A stretch of 64,000 nt of DNA from Novosphingobium lentum NBRC 107847 (GCF_001590965.1 NZ_BCTW01000008.1:146625-210624), one strand, 5' to 3'; counted from the stretch's first letter, positions 24,190-33,788 are shown. Program-made: numbers and translations. The notes: a model not told the origin generated them from the sequence alone.

Positions 24190-25247
24190 GGGGACGAAAG
24201 TTCGTGAACCTTCCTGGATGAGGGAGGGAACCGGACAGGAACGGACCTGCCCATTCCAGCGTCATCCTGAACGTGGGTCAGGATCCATTTCTCCGCCCGC
24301 ACACCGCTGTCTTGCCGAGCCCTTCGGTCGGGTTCCCGCCAGTTCTGCCAGCGCCGCCCGATCGCTGGCATGCTGTTCTGCCCGATAGATGCTGCAATAC
24401 GTTCAGCATGACGAAATCGGGAGCAGGACCGGCAGGAACCGCTCCCGGCGCCCCAGCGCAGGCTGGGGCCCAATCCCCCTCACGAACGCGCGCGGCCGTC
24501 ATGCAAGCCCGAGAGCCCGGATAGGCCCCAGCCTGCGCTGGGGCGACGGATGGCGGACAGGCCAAGGGTCTGCAACCGGTGCACCCGAACGTCAGCCATG
24601 CGAATTGCCGAGCCGGAAGCGGCCTTTCCGGACAAGATCACAAAGGGAACCATTGCCCGTAAGGCTGCTTGCGACCAGAAATCGCCGTTCCCCGATGACG
24701 GCGCGAATGTCCGAATCTGACAGGAGCCGCCGACCGAGGGTCATGAAGCTGTCTGTCTGTAGCAGCCGCCAAAGCAGCGGTTCTGAGTGTCGAATTGAGC
24801 CATCGAAACTTTCCGCTCGTTCATGAGACGTTACGGCCAAGTTTGATTGCTATCTGCGCAGGCGCAGGACCGACCATGGCGTTGTGCCCGAGCCGCCGCG
24901 ACTGCAATGCATTCTCGAAGCGAATCGCACCAAGAAAAGGTGCTGGAGCAAAGAGCTTAACTATTTTTTTGGTCAGGTTCGACCATTCTCTTCAATCTCT
25001 CGCTCGCGCACTTGCTTGGCGAAAGATATCGTGACAAATTCACGAAATCTCCTTGCGAGGGTTTGAGTCGTGGCTGGGGGGCTATGATTTGTTGAGCCAG
25101 ACTATAGGCGGTTTCCGTGATCGCTCTCATGGTTTTCGCTTCAGTGACTTAACGCCCCAAAGTTGGCGATGCGTTCGCGTAGGCGTTACCAACTGCGCCA
25201 ATCCCCCCTTTCGCCATTGTCAGAACACCCGAAAAGAAGGGCCAAGA
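24190..25247. other. Long non-coding gap with intergenic repeats
   Basis: About 1.06 kb lies between uvrC and the two-gene operon with no gene I can support. It contains a repeat core at about 24260-24290 (gtcatcctgaac...gtcaggatccat, related to 3738-3882) and a 22-bp perfect inverted repeat (24449-24545). From about 24600 on the sequence has mixed composition with stop codons in all frames, resembling decayed sequence. An 82-codon frame on the minus strand (24592-24840) has no recognisable features. Confidence 0.55.
24449..24545. repeat. 22-bp perfect inverted repeat
   Basis: The arms 24449-24470 and 24524-24545 are exact reverse complements, separated by 53 bp. The arm sequence (cgccccagcgcaggctgggg plus cc) is itself near-palindromic. 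It resembles the dispersed hairpins elsewhere in this window's gaps rather than a transposon end. Confidence 0.85.
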
Positions 25248-26288
25248 ATGCCACGTCAAGGTTATATGATCATTTCTAACGACCACCGCCTTTTTCCGAC
25301 ATCCAAGGTGCGGGAGATCGAGGCGAGGGCAAAAGGCGTCATAGATGCCATTACCGCTGAGCAGCCTACGATCCCGCGGATCGAGTTTCAACTCCGACCG
25401 ATTTCGCTTGGAGGCCGCTCAGAGGCGAAGGTGGCCGAAGCCCTGTTTTCAGGGAGCCTCCTCCCCGAGCTCAGAATTATTTTCTCTCGGGCGGCATTGA
25501 ATGCCAAAAAACTTGCGCCAGCCCTCGAAGGCTCCAAGCTCTGCGTCCTGATCACGGAAGCTGGCACTTCCACGCAGAACATCGTTCGCGGCAGTGGAGG
25601 GGGCGTTCGAGCATCCTTTACCATTGCGGAGGAAAATGCCGAGCGGCTGCTTGAGGATTTGATCATCGACGTGACCCTGGGGAATTTCTTCTCGCAGACC
25701 GGGCCTGTCGGGTTGATCGTCGCTCGCGAAGGCGTTTCAGGCCTCTACAAGCGAAAGGTGACCTACTTCCGTCAGAATATGTCAGCGGCTTGGCTTGATG
25801 ATGTGACCCGCTCTGCCGGCTACGTAACGCTATCCTCCCTCGATAGGCTGCCTTTGGCAGATACTGCCAGGAGAGCGCAAGCAGCGTATCAAAGATGGTT
25901 TGCATTCAGTCAGTGGCTCAAACCGCAATCCCAGTTGCCCTCGGTGAAGACGAAGAGAGCGGTTGCAAATCTGCGAACGGCTCCAGGTTTGGGCGGTCAA
26001 CTACCGCTCGCCAAGATCGAGAAGGCCCTGGCCAGATTGCCGGACGGAACCTATGTCCTCATAGTCCTTGCGTCTGCGTCTGTGACCCGAAAATCCCCCT
26101 CACTACGCGATCGGATAAAGTCGGTGGTTGGAGAGAGGGCCAGGCGCAACGCATTCGCTCTTCTGACGACGAAGGAATTTGAGGCAAGGCAAAGCGTCAT
26201 CCGGCCCATTCTGAAGTCAGGTCATTTCAAAGCGTTTTGGCTAACAATCGGCTCGACTAATATCGACATCGCAAGCGGAGAAATATGA
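25248..26288 (+). CDS. Protein of unknown function, first gene of a two-gene operon
   Basis: I do not recognise this 346-aa protein. It is predicted cytoplasmic: no signal peptide or membrane span. An N-terminal part (~1-170) is mixed alpha/beta, with hydrophobic strands such as ELRIIFSR, KLCVLITEAG and a glycine run, RGSGGGVRAS. A basic linker with many Arg/Lys (~245-270) follows, then a C-terminal domain with strands YVLIVLASASV and FKAFWLTIGS. The ATG at 25248 is preceded by AAGAAGG. The frame is open for 195 nt upstream, but that part lacks coding character. Its stop overlaps the start of the next gene (ATGA), so the two proteins are made together. Base composition is a little below that of the core genes. 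Confidence 0.68.
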   Translation: MPRQGYMIISNDHRLFPTSKVREIEARAKGVIDAITAEQPTIPRIEFQLRPISLGGRSEAKVAEALFSGSLLPELRIIFSRAALNAKKLAPALEGSKLCVLITEAGTSTQNIVRGSGGGVRASFTIAEENAERLLEDLIIDVTLGNFFSQTGPVGLIVAREGVSGLYKRKVTYFRQNMSAAWLDDVTRSAGYVTLSSLDRLPLADTARRAQAAYQRWFAFSQWLKPQSQLPSVKTKRAVANLRTAPGLGGQLPLAKIEKALARLPDGTYVLIVLASASVTRKSPSLRDRIKSVVGERARRNAFALLTTKEFEARQSVIRPILKSGHFKAFWLTIGSTNIDIASGEI

Positions 26289-27385
26289 TGTCGTGGTCTG
26301 GATATATAGATCTTCTGGGAACCCGAGATATTGCTCGACTAAGTTCTCAGGACCTTCAGATATATCTCGACAGCTTTCATTCGGCACTTGCTGATTTCAT
26401 ACATGAATTTGATGGCGATTGCTTTGCTTTCAGCGATGGTGCATTTTTTACTTGTCGGAAATTCGATTCTTTTTATCCATTTTTTATCAGAGTGAGGAAC
26501 CAGTTATTCCAGGCAGATGCATATTTCCGTTGCTCATTTCTGCCAGGGAAAATCGTCGTCGATGACGGTAATGAGCTAAAGATAAAGCCTCTCGGCACTT
26601 TTGTTACCTACAAGTTCGCAGGAGTCGCCCCAGAGGCCTATCAGGCAGAATCTGTGTTCAAGGGAGTGGGCGGCGTCGTAGATCTCAAAAAGCCCAGACA
26701 TGAAGAAGTGCGAGAAAGGTTAAAGAGCGAAAAATCTGCGACAAAGAAGGAAGAGCTGTCGAAGAATATCGATTCACTAGAGGTGCAGTTTCAGCAAGAT
26801 TGCCGTAAATATTTGGTAGATAGCTTCTACATTTCGGCAAACGGGAAGAAAGTAAATGCGGTTGCTACCTTTGATTTTTCTTACTCCTCTTTTGAAGTAG
26901 GAGATAGCGAGGATGAAGGCATTCCACAATACTCAGGTCAGCAGAGGCTGGTCGATTCTTTAATATCATCTTGTTACTCCTCCCTGGCTCGCTCCAGTAA
27001 AATATCATCGTATTATCTTTCGGCACTGGTTTCCATGATTCGCTGCTGCGATCTGAAAAAATCTGATTGGAATGCTAAAGATAAATCGTGGATACTTACT
27101 CCATATGCCTTTCGGCACTTAATGTCGGAAGGATCATTAAGATTACTTAAGGATGTTCCAGGATTTCACCTCGTTCTCCTGACCGCATTTGATCATTTGT
27201 ATCGCTGTAAAAAAGATAATGGCATAACTGTCGATCTTGAAAATCATATTTTGAGCCACCTTCTCAAGGTTGGATCGTGTTTTCGTGATTTAGACAGTGT
27301 GCAAGACTTCGTGATTTCATCTGAAAGCAAAAAGAAACTGATTGAGCTCAAGCTTAGGGATGCCCGGTCGAATAAGAAGCGATGA
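26285..27385 (+). CDS. AT-rich protein with a class III nucleotide-cyclase-like N-terminal domain (putative)
   Basis: This is a 366-aa protein with no assigned name. The first ~135 residues follow the pattern of uncharacterised proteins with an adenylate/guanylate cyclase-like fold. A first strand with aspartate (GYIDLLGTRDI, D9) is followed by a hairpin with acidic residues (GDCFAFSDGAFF, D45 and D51). A strand leading to FRCSFLPGKIV and a helix motif FAGVAPEAYQAESV come next, where relatives have G-P-x3-A-Y-x-L-E. A lysine/glutamate-rich coiled coil (~135-170) and an all-helical C terminus follow. Catalytic ability is unproven. Local GC is near 37-40% in lines I counted, far below the core. 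It overlaps the preceding gene by 4 nt. A signalling or defence role is inferred. Confidence 0.62.
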   Translation: MMSWSGYIDLLGTRDIARLSSQDLQIYLDSFHSALADFIHEFDGDCFAFSDGAFFTCRKFDSFYPFFIRVRNQLFQADAYFRCSFLPGKIVVDDGNELKIKPLGTFVTYKFAGVAPEAYQAESVFKGVGGVVDLKKPRHEEVRERLKSEKSATKKEELSKNIDSLEVQFQQDCRKYLVDSFYISANGKKVNAVATFDFSYSSFEVGDSEDEGIPQYSGQQRLVDSLISSCYSSLARSSKISSYYLSALVSMIRCCDLKKSDWNAKDKSWILTPYAFRHLMSEGSLRLLKDVPGFHLVLLTAFDHLYRCKKDNGITVDLENHILSHLLKVGSCFRDLDSVQDFVISSESKKKLIELKLRDARSNKKR

Positions 27386-27991
27386 CATCTTTCCGGACAA
27401 TCTCATTTGGCGCGCCATCGCGATGTTCCGGTTGTTTCCTTCTTTCTCAAAAAAAAGGACGGGCGGGCTTTGTCACGATTTGCGCGGCATCTGGTCTGCT
27501 ACAGCCGTTTGTTCGCGACGCCACATAGGTCTGAAAGAGACCGCTGGCCCAATAGGATGGGCTTGTCAGATAGCGATGGGCGCGGCCAGTTGCATCTCTC
27601 GGAGGGCGGCGGATCAACCGGTTTCGGCAAACGCTCGCTTCTGAGCACCGTCCAAGACAAGTTGAACCCGCTCCGTTCAATTTCCGGTTTGCCAGTCCTG
27701 AAACTATTTTCAGACGTTCCGGACCCCACGCCATTTGCGCCGCGGGCGGTAGGACGGAAAATCGCCTGACGAGCGGCCGGATCTAGCGGTAGCTGTCGTT
27801 CAGCAGACTTGCTTAGACGACAACTTTGTCCCATTTTCCGCCGATCACGCCCTTGCGTGCGCTGCGCCGAAACCTGCCGTCGGTTCAGCCCTAACCGAAC
27901 GGAAGCCAACCGCGATGTTACGCCAAGGGCTGCCTTTCCGGACACGACAATTTTGTCGACCGCCTGCGCCGCCGACTCCCGCGCAGTACCA
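27386..27991. other. Non-coding gap after the two-gene operon
   Basis: These 606 bp between the operon and the convergent TylF-like gene hold no gene I can support. Several frames of 60-150 codons are open on both strands but overlap one another, lack ribosome-binding sites and match no family I know. Composition returns gradually to the chromosomal level. It may be remnant sequence from past insertions at this site. Confidence 0.5.
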
Positions 27992-28747
27992 TCACAGTTT
28001 GTGAATTAACGCCTGGCACGTTTGGAGGGCCAATGGCCGTTCGGGTTTGTCGGCGAAGAATTCGTCAACCGCCCGACGGGCGCCCGGGCATGATGCGAAG
28101 CCATAGTCATCAAGCACGATGATGCCTCCCCGCGACAGCCGCGGGTAAACAAAATTCAAGGTGTCAACTACGCCTTGGTAAAGATCGAGGTCGATATGGG
28201 CGAAGCAGAATGTCTCATGTTCAAGTCCCGCAAACGTGTCAGGGACCCAGCCTTTGCGATAGTCGATGAATGGATCGCTTCCAACCACGTTGCGAACGCT
28301 TTCGACTGAAGTATCCGCAAAGTCGCCCACTTGGTGGCGATCATTGTGTTCTGTTACGCTGTGCATGCCTTCGAAAGAGTCAAACAGGTACAACGTGCGA
28401 TCGGCTCGCTTGCCCAGCACCTCGCGAAGAAGCCGAGCCGTGCCGCCCTGGAAGACGCCCGCCTCCATTACCGCTCCCGGGACATTCAGCGCCTGCCCGA
28501 GGCCCTGCCAAAGTGTCCACGCTCGCGGCATGGTCACAACGGTATGCGGCTCGACATGCTGGTGAAAAAAGTCCTGGAACGACGGATTCAGCCACGGCGA
28601 AAAACCGGGCTTGTACATGTTCGAATCCGGAATATCGCGAACGACAAGGCGGCTGAACAACCAACTCCAGATGACAGGAGGCGTGATCGACCGAGCGACT
28701 TCAACCCATGGCATGCGCGTTGTTCGGATCGTCGTGAGGTTGACCAT
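27992..28747 (-). CDS. TylF/MycF-family O-methyltransferase
   Basis: This family transfers a methyl group from S-adenosylmethionine to sugar hydroxyls (macrocin O-methyltransferase is the type member). Relatives in polysaccharide loci probably methylate surface glycans. At 251 aa, it has the cofactor site in VMEAGVFQGGTARLL, YLFDSFEGM and the metal-binding acidic stretch HIDLDLYQG, followed by IIVLDDYG. The C terminus (PLALQTCQALIHKL) is typical. It stands alone on the minus strand between long gaps, without glycosyltransferases nearby, so its substrate is unknown. Its place in a variable region suggests horizontal gain. Confidence 0.88.
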   Translation of the reverse strand: MVNLTTIRTTRMPWVEVARSITPPVIWSWLFSRLVVRDIPDSNMYKPGFSPWLNPSFQDFFHQHVEPHTVVTMPRAWTLWQGLGQALNVPGAVMEAGVFQGGTARLLREVLGKRADRTLYLFDSFEGMHSVTEHNDRHQVGDFADTSVESVRNVVGSDPFIDYRKGWVPDTFAGLEHETFCFAHIDLDLYQGVVDTLNFVYPRLSRGGIIVLDDYGFASCPGARRAVDEFFADKPERPLALQTCQALIHKL

Positions 28748-29105
28748 ATGGTGCAGCAGTCCGTAAAATAGCCAGGGGTGGAAGCTGATTTTCGATCTAA
28801 CAGCATCGAATTGCGGAATGGTTAACCATTTTTGTTCGGCTGGCTCCGATCGCGATTGGCCCGCTTGTCGCTTCGCCGATGCGGGTCAGGGGCGGTTCGT
28901 CGCGCGCTGGCGATCCGCGACGGCGGCACGGTTTTCCCTGTCCTACACGCCCCGGCCGCGCCTAGACTCGGCGCGATCTTTGACATTGTCGTAACCCTTT
29001 GATTAGCATGGGCAATCGTGCCGGTCGAAGCGACTCGCCCGACGAATCATTCGAGACCCACTTGGGCAAAGATAGAGAAGATAGCGAACCCCGATCGCCG
29101 GGCCT
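28748..29105. other. Intergenic region, no gene seen
   Basis: These 358 bp lie upstream of the methyltransferase and downstream of tesB, both on the minus strand. I see no gene. The promoter of the methyltransferase should be here, but no clear -35/-10 pair stands out by eye. Confidence 0.5.
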
Positions 29106-30011
29106 CTAGGACCCGCGCAGCCGCCGGATCAGCCCTTCCTGCGCCACGTCGGCAATCAGCCGCCCGTCGCGGGTGAAGATCTTGCCGCGGTTGAAGCCCC
29201 GGGCGTGGCCGGCCCACGGGCTGTCGGTGGTGTAGAGCAGCCAGTCGTCGGCGCGGAACGGTTCGTGGAACCACAGCGCGTGGTCAAGGCTGACGCCCAT
29301 CACGTTGCCCAATGTCCAGCTCAAGCCGTGCGGCAGCGTGCAGGTGCCGAGCAGGTTGAAATCGCTGGCATAGGCCAGGATCGCGCGGTGGATCTTGGGA
29401 TCGTCGGGCAGCGGGGCGACCGCGCGGAACCAGCTGTGCGAGACCGGCGCGGCGGGCTCGGCGCCCATCCAGTGGCGCGCCTCGGCAGGGCGGATCTCGA
29501 TCGCGCGCGGGCGCAGCAGCATCTCGCGGCGCGCTTCCGGGATCAGGTGGATGTACTGGCGGAGCAGCGCGTCCTCGCTCGGCAGGTCTTCGGGCGGGGG
29601 GACGTGCGGCATCGCGTCCTGGTGCGCGACGCCGTCCTCGACGCGGTGGAACGAGGCGGTGAGGTTGAGGATCGGCTTGCCCAGCTGGCTTGCCACCACG
29701 CGGCGGTTGGAAAAGCTGCCGCCGTCGAGATCGCGCTCCACCCGGAAGTCGATCGGGTGATCCTCATCGCCGCCGCGCAGGAAATAGGCGTGGAGCGAAT
29801 GGACCGAGCGGTCGGCCGCCACGGTACGCTCGGCGGCGGCCAGCGCCTGGCCGACGACTTGTCCGCCGAACACGCGGCCCACCCCGCCGGGCTTGCGCCG
29901 CCCTTCGAAGCGGTCACCGCCGAGGTCCTGCACATCGAGCAGGTGGAGCAGGCCCGAGACCAGGCGTTCCGGGGTGATGGCGGGGGCGGGGGTGTCGGCA
30001 GGTTCGGTCAT
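29106..30011 (-). CDS. tesB: Acyl-CoA thioesterase II
   Basis: The enzyme hydrolyses medium- and long-chain acyl-CoA to free fatty acid and CoA. It is a 301-aa double-hotdog protein. The first hotdog has VFGGQVVGQALAAA, HSLHAYFLRGG and the RVVASQLGKPI strand. The second has ASDFNLLGT, with the family's aspartate, LDHALWFHEPFRADDWLLY and the closing ARGFNRGKIFTRDG. The ATG at 30011 (MTEPADTPAP) was chosen over a longer frame whose first 39 residues are unlike the family. It starts 43 nt after the stop of the acyltransferase gene on the same strand and may share its transcript. Confidence 0.94.
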   Translation of the reverse strand: MTEPADTPAPAITPERLVSGLLHLLDVQDLGGDRFEGRRKPGGVGRVFGGQVVGQALAAAERTVAADRSVHSLHAYFLRGGDEDHPIDFRVERDLDGGSFSNRRVVASQLGKPILNLTASFHRVEDGVAHQDAMPHVPPPEDLPSEDALLRQYIHLIPEARREMLLRPRAIEIRPAEARHWMGAEPAAPVSHSWFRAVAPLPDDPKIHRAILAYASDFNLLGTCTLPHGLSWTLGNVMGVSLDHALWFHEPFRADDWLLYTTDSPWAGHARGFNRGKIFTRDGRLIADVAQEGLIRRLRGS

Positions 30012-30054
30012 GGCCGGTCCATGCGGCGCGTGACCGGACGCGTCAACTCGGTGG

Positions 30055-31248
30055 TCAGGTCGCCGGTGCTGCGATCCCGGTGGGGTTGCGCGCCAGTTCC
30101 AGCCCGACCAGCCGTTCGAACGCGCCACGCCGGGCGGCTCCGCCGATGGCGATCGAGACGCGGCCGATGGCGCGGCGTTCGGTCCACAGCGAATCGATCA
30201 TCGGATGGTCAGCGGCGGCGCAACTGTCGCACCAGTCGAGCCCGTTGCGATTGAGCAGATCGAGGTTTTCAAGCTGGAGCAGCACGCCGGGCGAGAAGCG
30301 GGCAAAGCGTTCGTCGAACGCGGTCTTGTACGAAAACGCGCCGACACCCGCCACGAACGTGGCGAGCATCGCGATCGGCCGGCCGTCGAGCGTCAGGCTC
30401 AGCCGTTCGAGCCGGTTGCGCTTGCCGGCGGCGAGCAGCGCGTCGCGGAACAGCAGTTCGGTCTCGTCAGCGCAGGCCATCGCGCTGCCGGCCTCGCCTT
30501 TCCAGCCCGCCTTTTCCAGCGCGAGGAAGTGGTCGATCCACACCGCCAGCCCGGTGCAATCGGCATGGCGTTCAACGCGCAACGTGCCCTGTTCGGACAG
30601 GCGCGCGTGCTGGCGGCGGTATTCCTTGCGCTTCTTGCCGTTGACCGCCTGTTGCAGATAGTCCTGCGGCGACAGCGCAGATTGCAGCAGCGCGCGCTCT
30701 TCGCGATGGACCAGCGCCACGGTGCGACCCTGCTCGTTGCCCAGCGCAAACAGGCTGTCGGCCAGTGCGCCGCCCAGCGGCAGCTGCGCGATATGCGCGA
30801 ACAGCGCAGGTCCGCCGTGGGCATCGGCCCAGTCGAGGAACGCGCGCCAGAACGCACGCTCATGCCCCGGTGCGACCAGCGGTGCGCCGAGGAAGCAGTT
30901 GGGGTGCATCCACGCGGCCAGATGCGGCAGCGGCCAGCGGGTGTAGCGCCAGCGCCGCGCCAGCGGCATCAGCGCGACCAGTTCGCCGCCGTGTTCCAGC
31001 CGCAGGATCTCGACCTCGCCCTTGGGATCGAAGCGGCGCAGCGCGGGCAGCAGATACCAGCTTTCGAAGAACGGGTTGGGCGTCGCGGCGTGCAGCGCCA
31101 GCATGTCCCAGCGGGCGGTGCTTTCGGCATCGGCCCAGTTTTTCCAGCTGCTGGCGATCAGCGCACAGTCGCCAGCGGCCATGGCACGCGCCGCAGCAGG
31201 CTGGAGCCGGCGTTCGATGCGGCGGTCGGGAAGGGCTTCGGCAGTCAC
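30055..31248 (-). CDS. GNAT-type acyltransferase (CelD/BioF2-like)
   Basis: This 397-aa protein belongs to the double-GNAT group that includes CelD-like proteins and FemABX relatives, which transfer acyl groups to unknown acceptors, often in envelope or exopolysaccharide metabolism. Recognisable parts are NPFFESWYLLPALRRFDP near residue 60, the middle SPQDYLQQ, KKRKEYRRQHARLSEQG around residues 190-215, and the C-terminal RPIAMLATFVAG, GAFSYKTAFDE and FSPGVLLQLENL. There is no signal peptide, so it is probably cytoplasmic. It lies upstream of tesB on the same strand, but no functional link is evident. Confidence 0.8.
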   Translation of the reverse strand: MTAEALPDRRIERRLQPAAARAMAAGDCALIASSWKNWADAESTARWDMLALHAATPNPFFESWYLLPALRRFDPKGEVEILRLEHGGELVALMPLARRWRYTRWPLPHLAAWMHPNCFLGAPLVAPGHERAFWRAFLDWADAHGGPALFAHIAQLPLGGALADSLFALGNEQGRTVALVHREERALLQSALSPQDYLQQAVNGKKRKEYRRQHARLSEQGTLRVERHADCTGLAVWIDHFLALEKAGWKGEAGSAMACADETELLFRDALLAAGKRNRLERLSLTLDGRPIAMLATFVAGVGAFSYKTAFDERFARFSPGVLLQLENLDLLNRNGLDWCDSCAAADHPMIDSLWTERRAIGRVSIAIGGAARRGAFERLVGLELARNPTGIAAPAT

Positions 31249-31331
31249 GTCACCGGCTTGTAGCGGCGAGGCGCGAAAGTTCGGTTAATGTTGTTTGCGG
31301 ATCCAACGAATGCCGGATCCGTGCGGCGCCG

Positions 31332-31468
31332 GCCGTGAGGCTGGAAAAAGGACTCCGCCGCCCCAGCCGTCAGGCTGGAAAGCAAAACGTCGTCCCGGAC
31401 TTGAGCCGGGACCGCTGGCGGGCGGGCGCATACTTGCCAGCGGTCCCGGGTCGAGCCCGGGACGACGG
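31332..31468. repeat. Cluster of intergenic repeats between the acyltransferase and hppA
   Basis: Two direct copies of gccgt(g/c)aggctggaaa lie at 31332-31347 and 31366-31381. They are followed by an inverted repeat whose arms, about 31388-31418 and 31437-31468, share the core cgtcgtcccgg...ccgggaccgctgg. The core is the same family as those at 38994-39020, 44581-44601 and 54655-54732. Confidence 0.8.
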
Positions 31469-31479
31469 GATGGATACGG

Positions 31480-31513
31480 AACACCCCGCCCGGATTGCTC
31501 CGGACGGGGTGTT
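31480..31513 (-). terminator. Probable terminator hairpin after hppA
   Basis: The arms aacaccccgcccgg (31480-31493) and ccggacggggtgtt (31500-31513) pair with one mismatch around a 6-nt loop, 27 nt past the hppA stop. A U-run is weak on the minus strand, so termination strength is uncertain. Confidence 0.6.
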
Positions 31514-31540
31514 CGTTTCACCGACGGCGAGGCTCAGGAA

Positions 31541-33658
31541 TTACCCCGCGCCGTGTGCCGCCAGCGCCGCGAGCAGCAGCAGCGCGACGATGTTGGTGAT
31601 CTTGATCATCGGGTTCACGGCAGGTCCGGCGGTGTCCTTGTAGGGATCGCCCACGGTGTCTCCCGTGACAGCGGCCTTGTGGGCTTCGGAGCCCTTGCCG
31701 CCATGGTTGCCGTCTTCGATGTACTTCTTGGCGTTGTCCCACGCGCCGCCGCCCGAGGTCATCGACAGCGCCACGAACAGGCCGCTGACGATCACGCCCA
31801 GAAGCAGCGCGCCGAGCGAGGCGAAGCCGTTGGCCTGTCCCGCAACGGCGGTGATCACGAAGTACACCACGATCGGCGCAAGCACCGGCAGCAGCGACGG
31901 GATGATCATCTCCTTGATCGCCGCCTTGGTGACGAGATCGACCGTGCGTGCATAGTCGGGCTTCGATGTGCCCGCCATGATGCCCGGATTCTCGCGGAAC
32001 TGCTCGCGCACGTCCTTGACCACGTCGCCCGCAGCGCGGCCCACGGCGGTCATGCCCATTGCGCCGAACAAGTACGGCAGCAGTGCGCCGAGCAGCAGCC
32101 CGACGATGACGTAAGGATTCTCAAGGCTGAAGTTGACCGACAGGTCCGGGTAGAACTCCTTGAGATCGTTGGTGTAAGCGGCGAACAGCACCAGCGCGGC
32201 GAGCCCGGCCGATCCGATCGCATAGCCTTTGGTCACGGCCTTGGTGGTGTTGCCCACGGCATCGAGCGCGTCGGTCTTTTCACGGACCGCATCGTCGAGG
32301 CCGGCCATTTCGGCAATGCCGCCCGCGTTGTCGGTCACCGGGCCATAGGCGTCGAGCGCGACGACCATGCCGGCCAGCGCCAGCATCGCCGTGGCGGCAT
32401 AGGCAATGCCGATCAGGCCCGCGAGCTGATAGGCGATGATGATGCCCGCGCAGATCACCAGCGTAGGCAGTGCGGTCGATTCCAGGCTGATCGCCAGGCC
32501 CTGGATCACGTTGGTGCCGTGGCCGGTTTCCGAAGCCTTGGCGATGGAGCGGACCGGGCGGTAGTTGGTGCCGGTGTAGTATTCGGTGATCCAGATGATC
32601 AGCCCGGTGATGACCAGGCCGACCAGCGCGCAATGGAACAGCGAATAGCCGGTGATCCCGCCGTTGGCGGCACCATCGCCGATCGGCGCACCCATGTTTT
32701 TCAGGACCATGGTCATCGCAAACCAGATCGCCGGGACCGACAGGATCGCGGTGACGAGGAAGCCCTTGTACATGGCACCCATGATGTTCTTGCCGCCACC
32801 TAGACGGACGAAATAGGTACCTATGATCGAGGTGACGATACACACGCCGCCGATCAGCAGCGGCATGGTCATCAGCGCAAGCAAGCCATCGCCCATGCCC
32901 TTTACCAGCAGCGCGGTGAGCACCATCGTGGCGCCGACGGTGACGACGTACGTCTCGAACAAGTCGGCGGCCATGCCGGCGCAATCGCCGACATTGTCAC
33001 CCACGTTGTCGGCGATCACGGCGGGGTTGCGTGGGTCATCCTCGGGGATGCCGGCCTCGACCTTGCCGACAAGGTCTGCGCCGACGTCGGCCGCCTTGGT
33101 GAAGATGCCGCCGCCAAGCCGCGCAAAGATCGAGATCAGCGAGGCGCCGAAGGCCAGCGCGACAAGGCCCTGAACCACGGTCCGGTCGGTGCCGCCGACC
33201 GTGTGTCCGGCCACGGCGGTGAGATACCAGAAGAACACCGAGATCGCGAGGAGCGCGAGCCCGGCCACGAGCAGCCCGGTGATCGCACCGGCGCGGAAGG
33301 CCAGCGTCAGGCCCTGCTGCAGGCCCTTTTGGGCGGCGGCAGCGGTGCGCACGTTGGCGCGGACCGAAATGTTCATGCCGACGAACCCGGCCAGCCCCGA
33401 CAGGATCGCACCGATGACGAAGCCGGTGGCGGAGACGGGGCCGAGCAACAGCGCGACGATGATCGCCATGACCACGCCGACGATGCCGATGGTGGTGTAC
33501 TGGCGCTTGAGGTAAGCTTGCGCGCCTTCCTGGATAGCGGCGGCGATTTCCTGCATGCGGGCATTGCCAGCGTCTGCGCCGAGCACCTGCCGGCTGGTCA
33601 CGAACCCGTAGACCACGGCCAGCAGGCCGAATAGAATGGGTATCATCAATAAATTCAC
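31541..33658 (-). CDS. hppA: K+-independent proton-pumping pyrophosphatase
   Basis: This inner-membrane pump couples hydrolysis of pyrophosphate to proton export. It is 705 aa with about 16 membrane segments. The pyrophosphate/Mg site is in [13 protein letters not shown] and [19 protein letters not shown] (about residues 195-240), with the matching C-terminal acidic set near [14 protein letters not shown]. The segment [10 protein letters not shown] (about residue 470) has lysine where K+-dependent enzymes have alanine, which marks the K+-independent class. The start is a GTG at 33658; an ATG four codons later is possible. It is monocistronic, flanked by intergenic repeats on one side and thiL on the other. 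Confidence 0.96.
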   Translation of the reverse strand: MNLLMIPILFGLLAVVYGFVTSRQVLGADAGNARMQEIAAAIQEGAQAYLKRQYTTIGIVGVVMAIIVALLLGPVSATGFVIGAILSGLAGFVGMNISVRANVRTAAAAQKGLQQGLTLAFRAGAITGLLVAGLALLAISVFFWYLTAVAGHTVGGTDRTVVQGLVALAFGASLISIFARLGGGIFTKAADVGADLVGKVEAGIPEDDPRNPAVIADNVGDNVGDCAGMAADLFETYVVTVGATMVLTALLVKGMGDGLLALMTMPLLIGGVCIVTSIIGTYFVRLGGGKNIMGAMYKGFLVTAILSVPAIWFAMTMVLKNMGAPIGDGAANGGITGYSLFHCALVGLVITGLIIWITEYYTGTNYRPVRSIAKASETGHGTNVIQGLAISLESTALPTLVICAGIIIAYQLAGLIGIAYAATAMLALAGMVVALDAYGPVTDNAGGIAEMAGLDDAVREKTDALDAVGNTTKAVTKGYAIGSAGLAALVLFAAYTNDLKEFYPDLSVNFSLENPYVIVGLLLGALLPYLFGAMGMTAVGRAAGDVVKDVREQFRENPGIMAGTSKPDYARTVDLVTKAAIKEMIIPSLLPVLAPIVVYFVITAVAGQANGFASLGALLLGVIVSGLFVALSMTSGGGAWDNAKKYIEDGNHGGKGSEAHKAAVTGDTVGDPYKDTAGPAVNPMIKITNIVALLLLAALAAHGAG

Positions 33659-33788
33659 GACATCGTCCCCCTTTTTTCCGGGCCTCGTTTGCGCCGGGTC
33701 CCGTCATTTGTGCGGGTAAGCGCAGAGGCTAGCGCACAAATCGGGCGCTGCAACCCCAAGAGTCGTCACATGGCCTGCAAAATAGCGG

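Noticed and set aside
24592..24840. 82-codon minus-strand frame in the gap after uvrC
   Set aside because: No recognisable domain and no neighbours to support it. It is the kind of frame expected by chance.
25053..25247. Longer start for the first gene of the unknown operon
   Set aside because: The upstream part looks non-coding, and the ATG at 25248 has a good AAGAAGG ribosome site.
24624..27400. The 12-mer ctttccggacaa on both sides of the two-gene operon as possible insertion repeats
   Set aside because: Identical 12-mers are expected many times by chance in 64 kb, and no longer match extends from it.
31332..31468. Possible CRISPR array
   Set aside because: Repeats are few, of unequal spacing and palindromic, with no cas genes; they belong to dispersed hairpin families.
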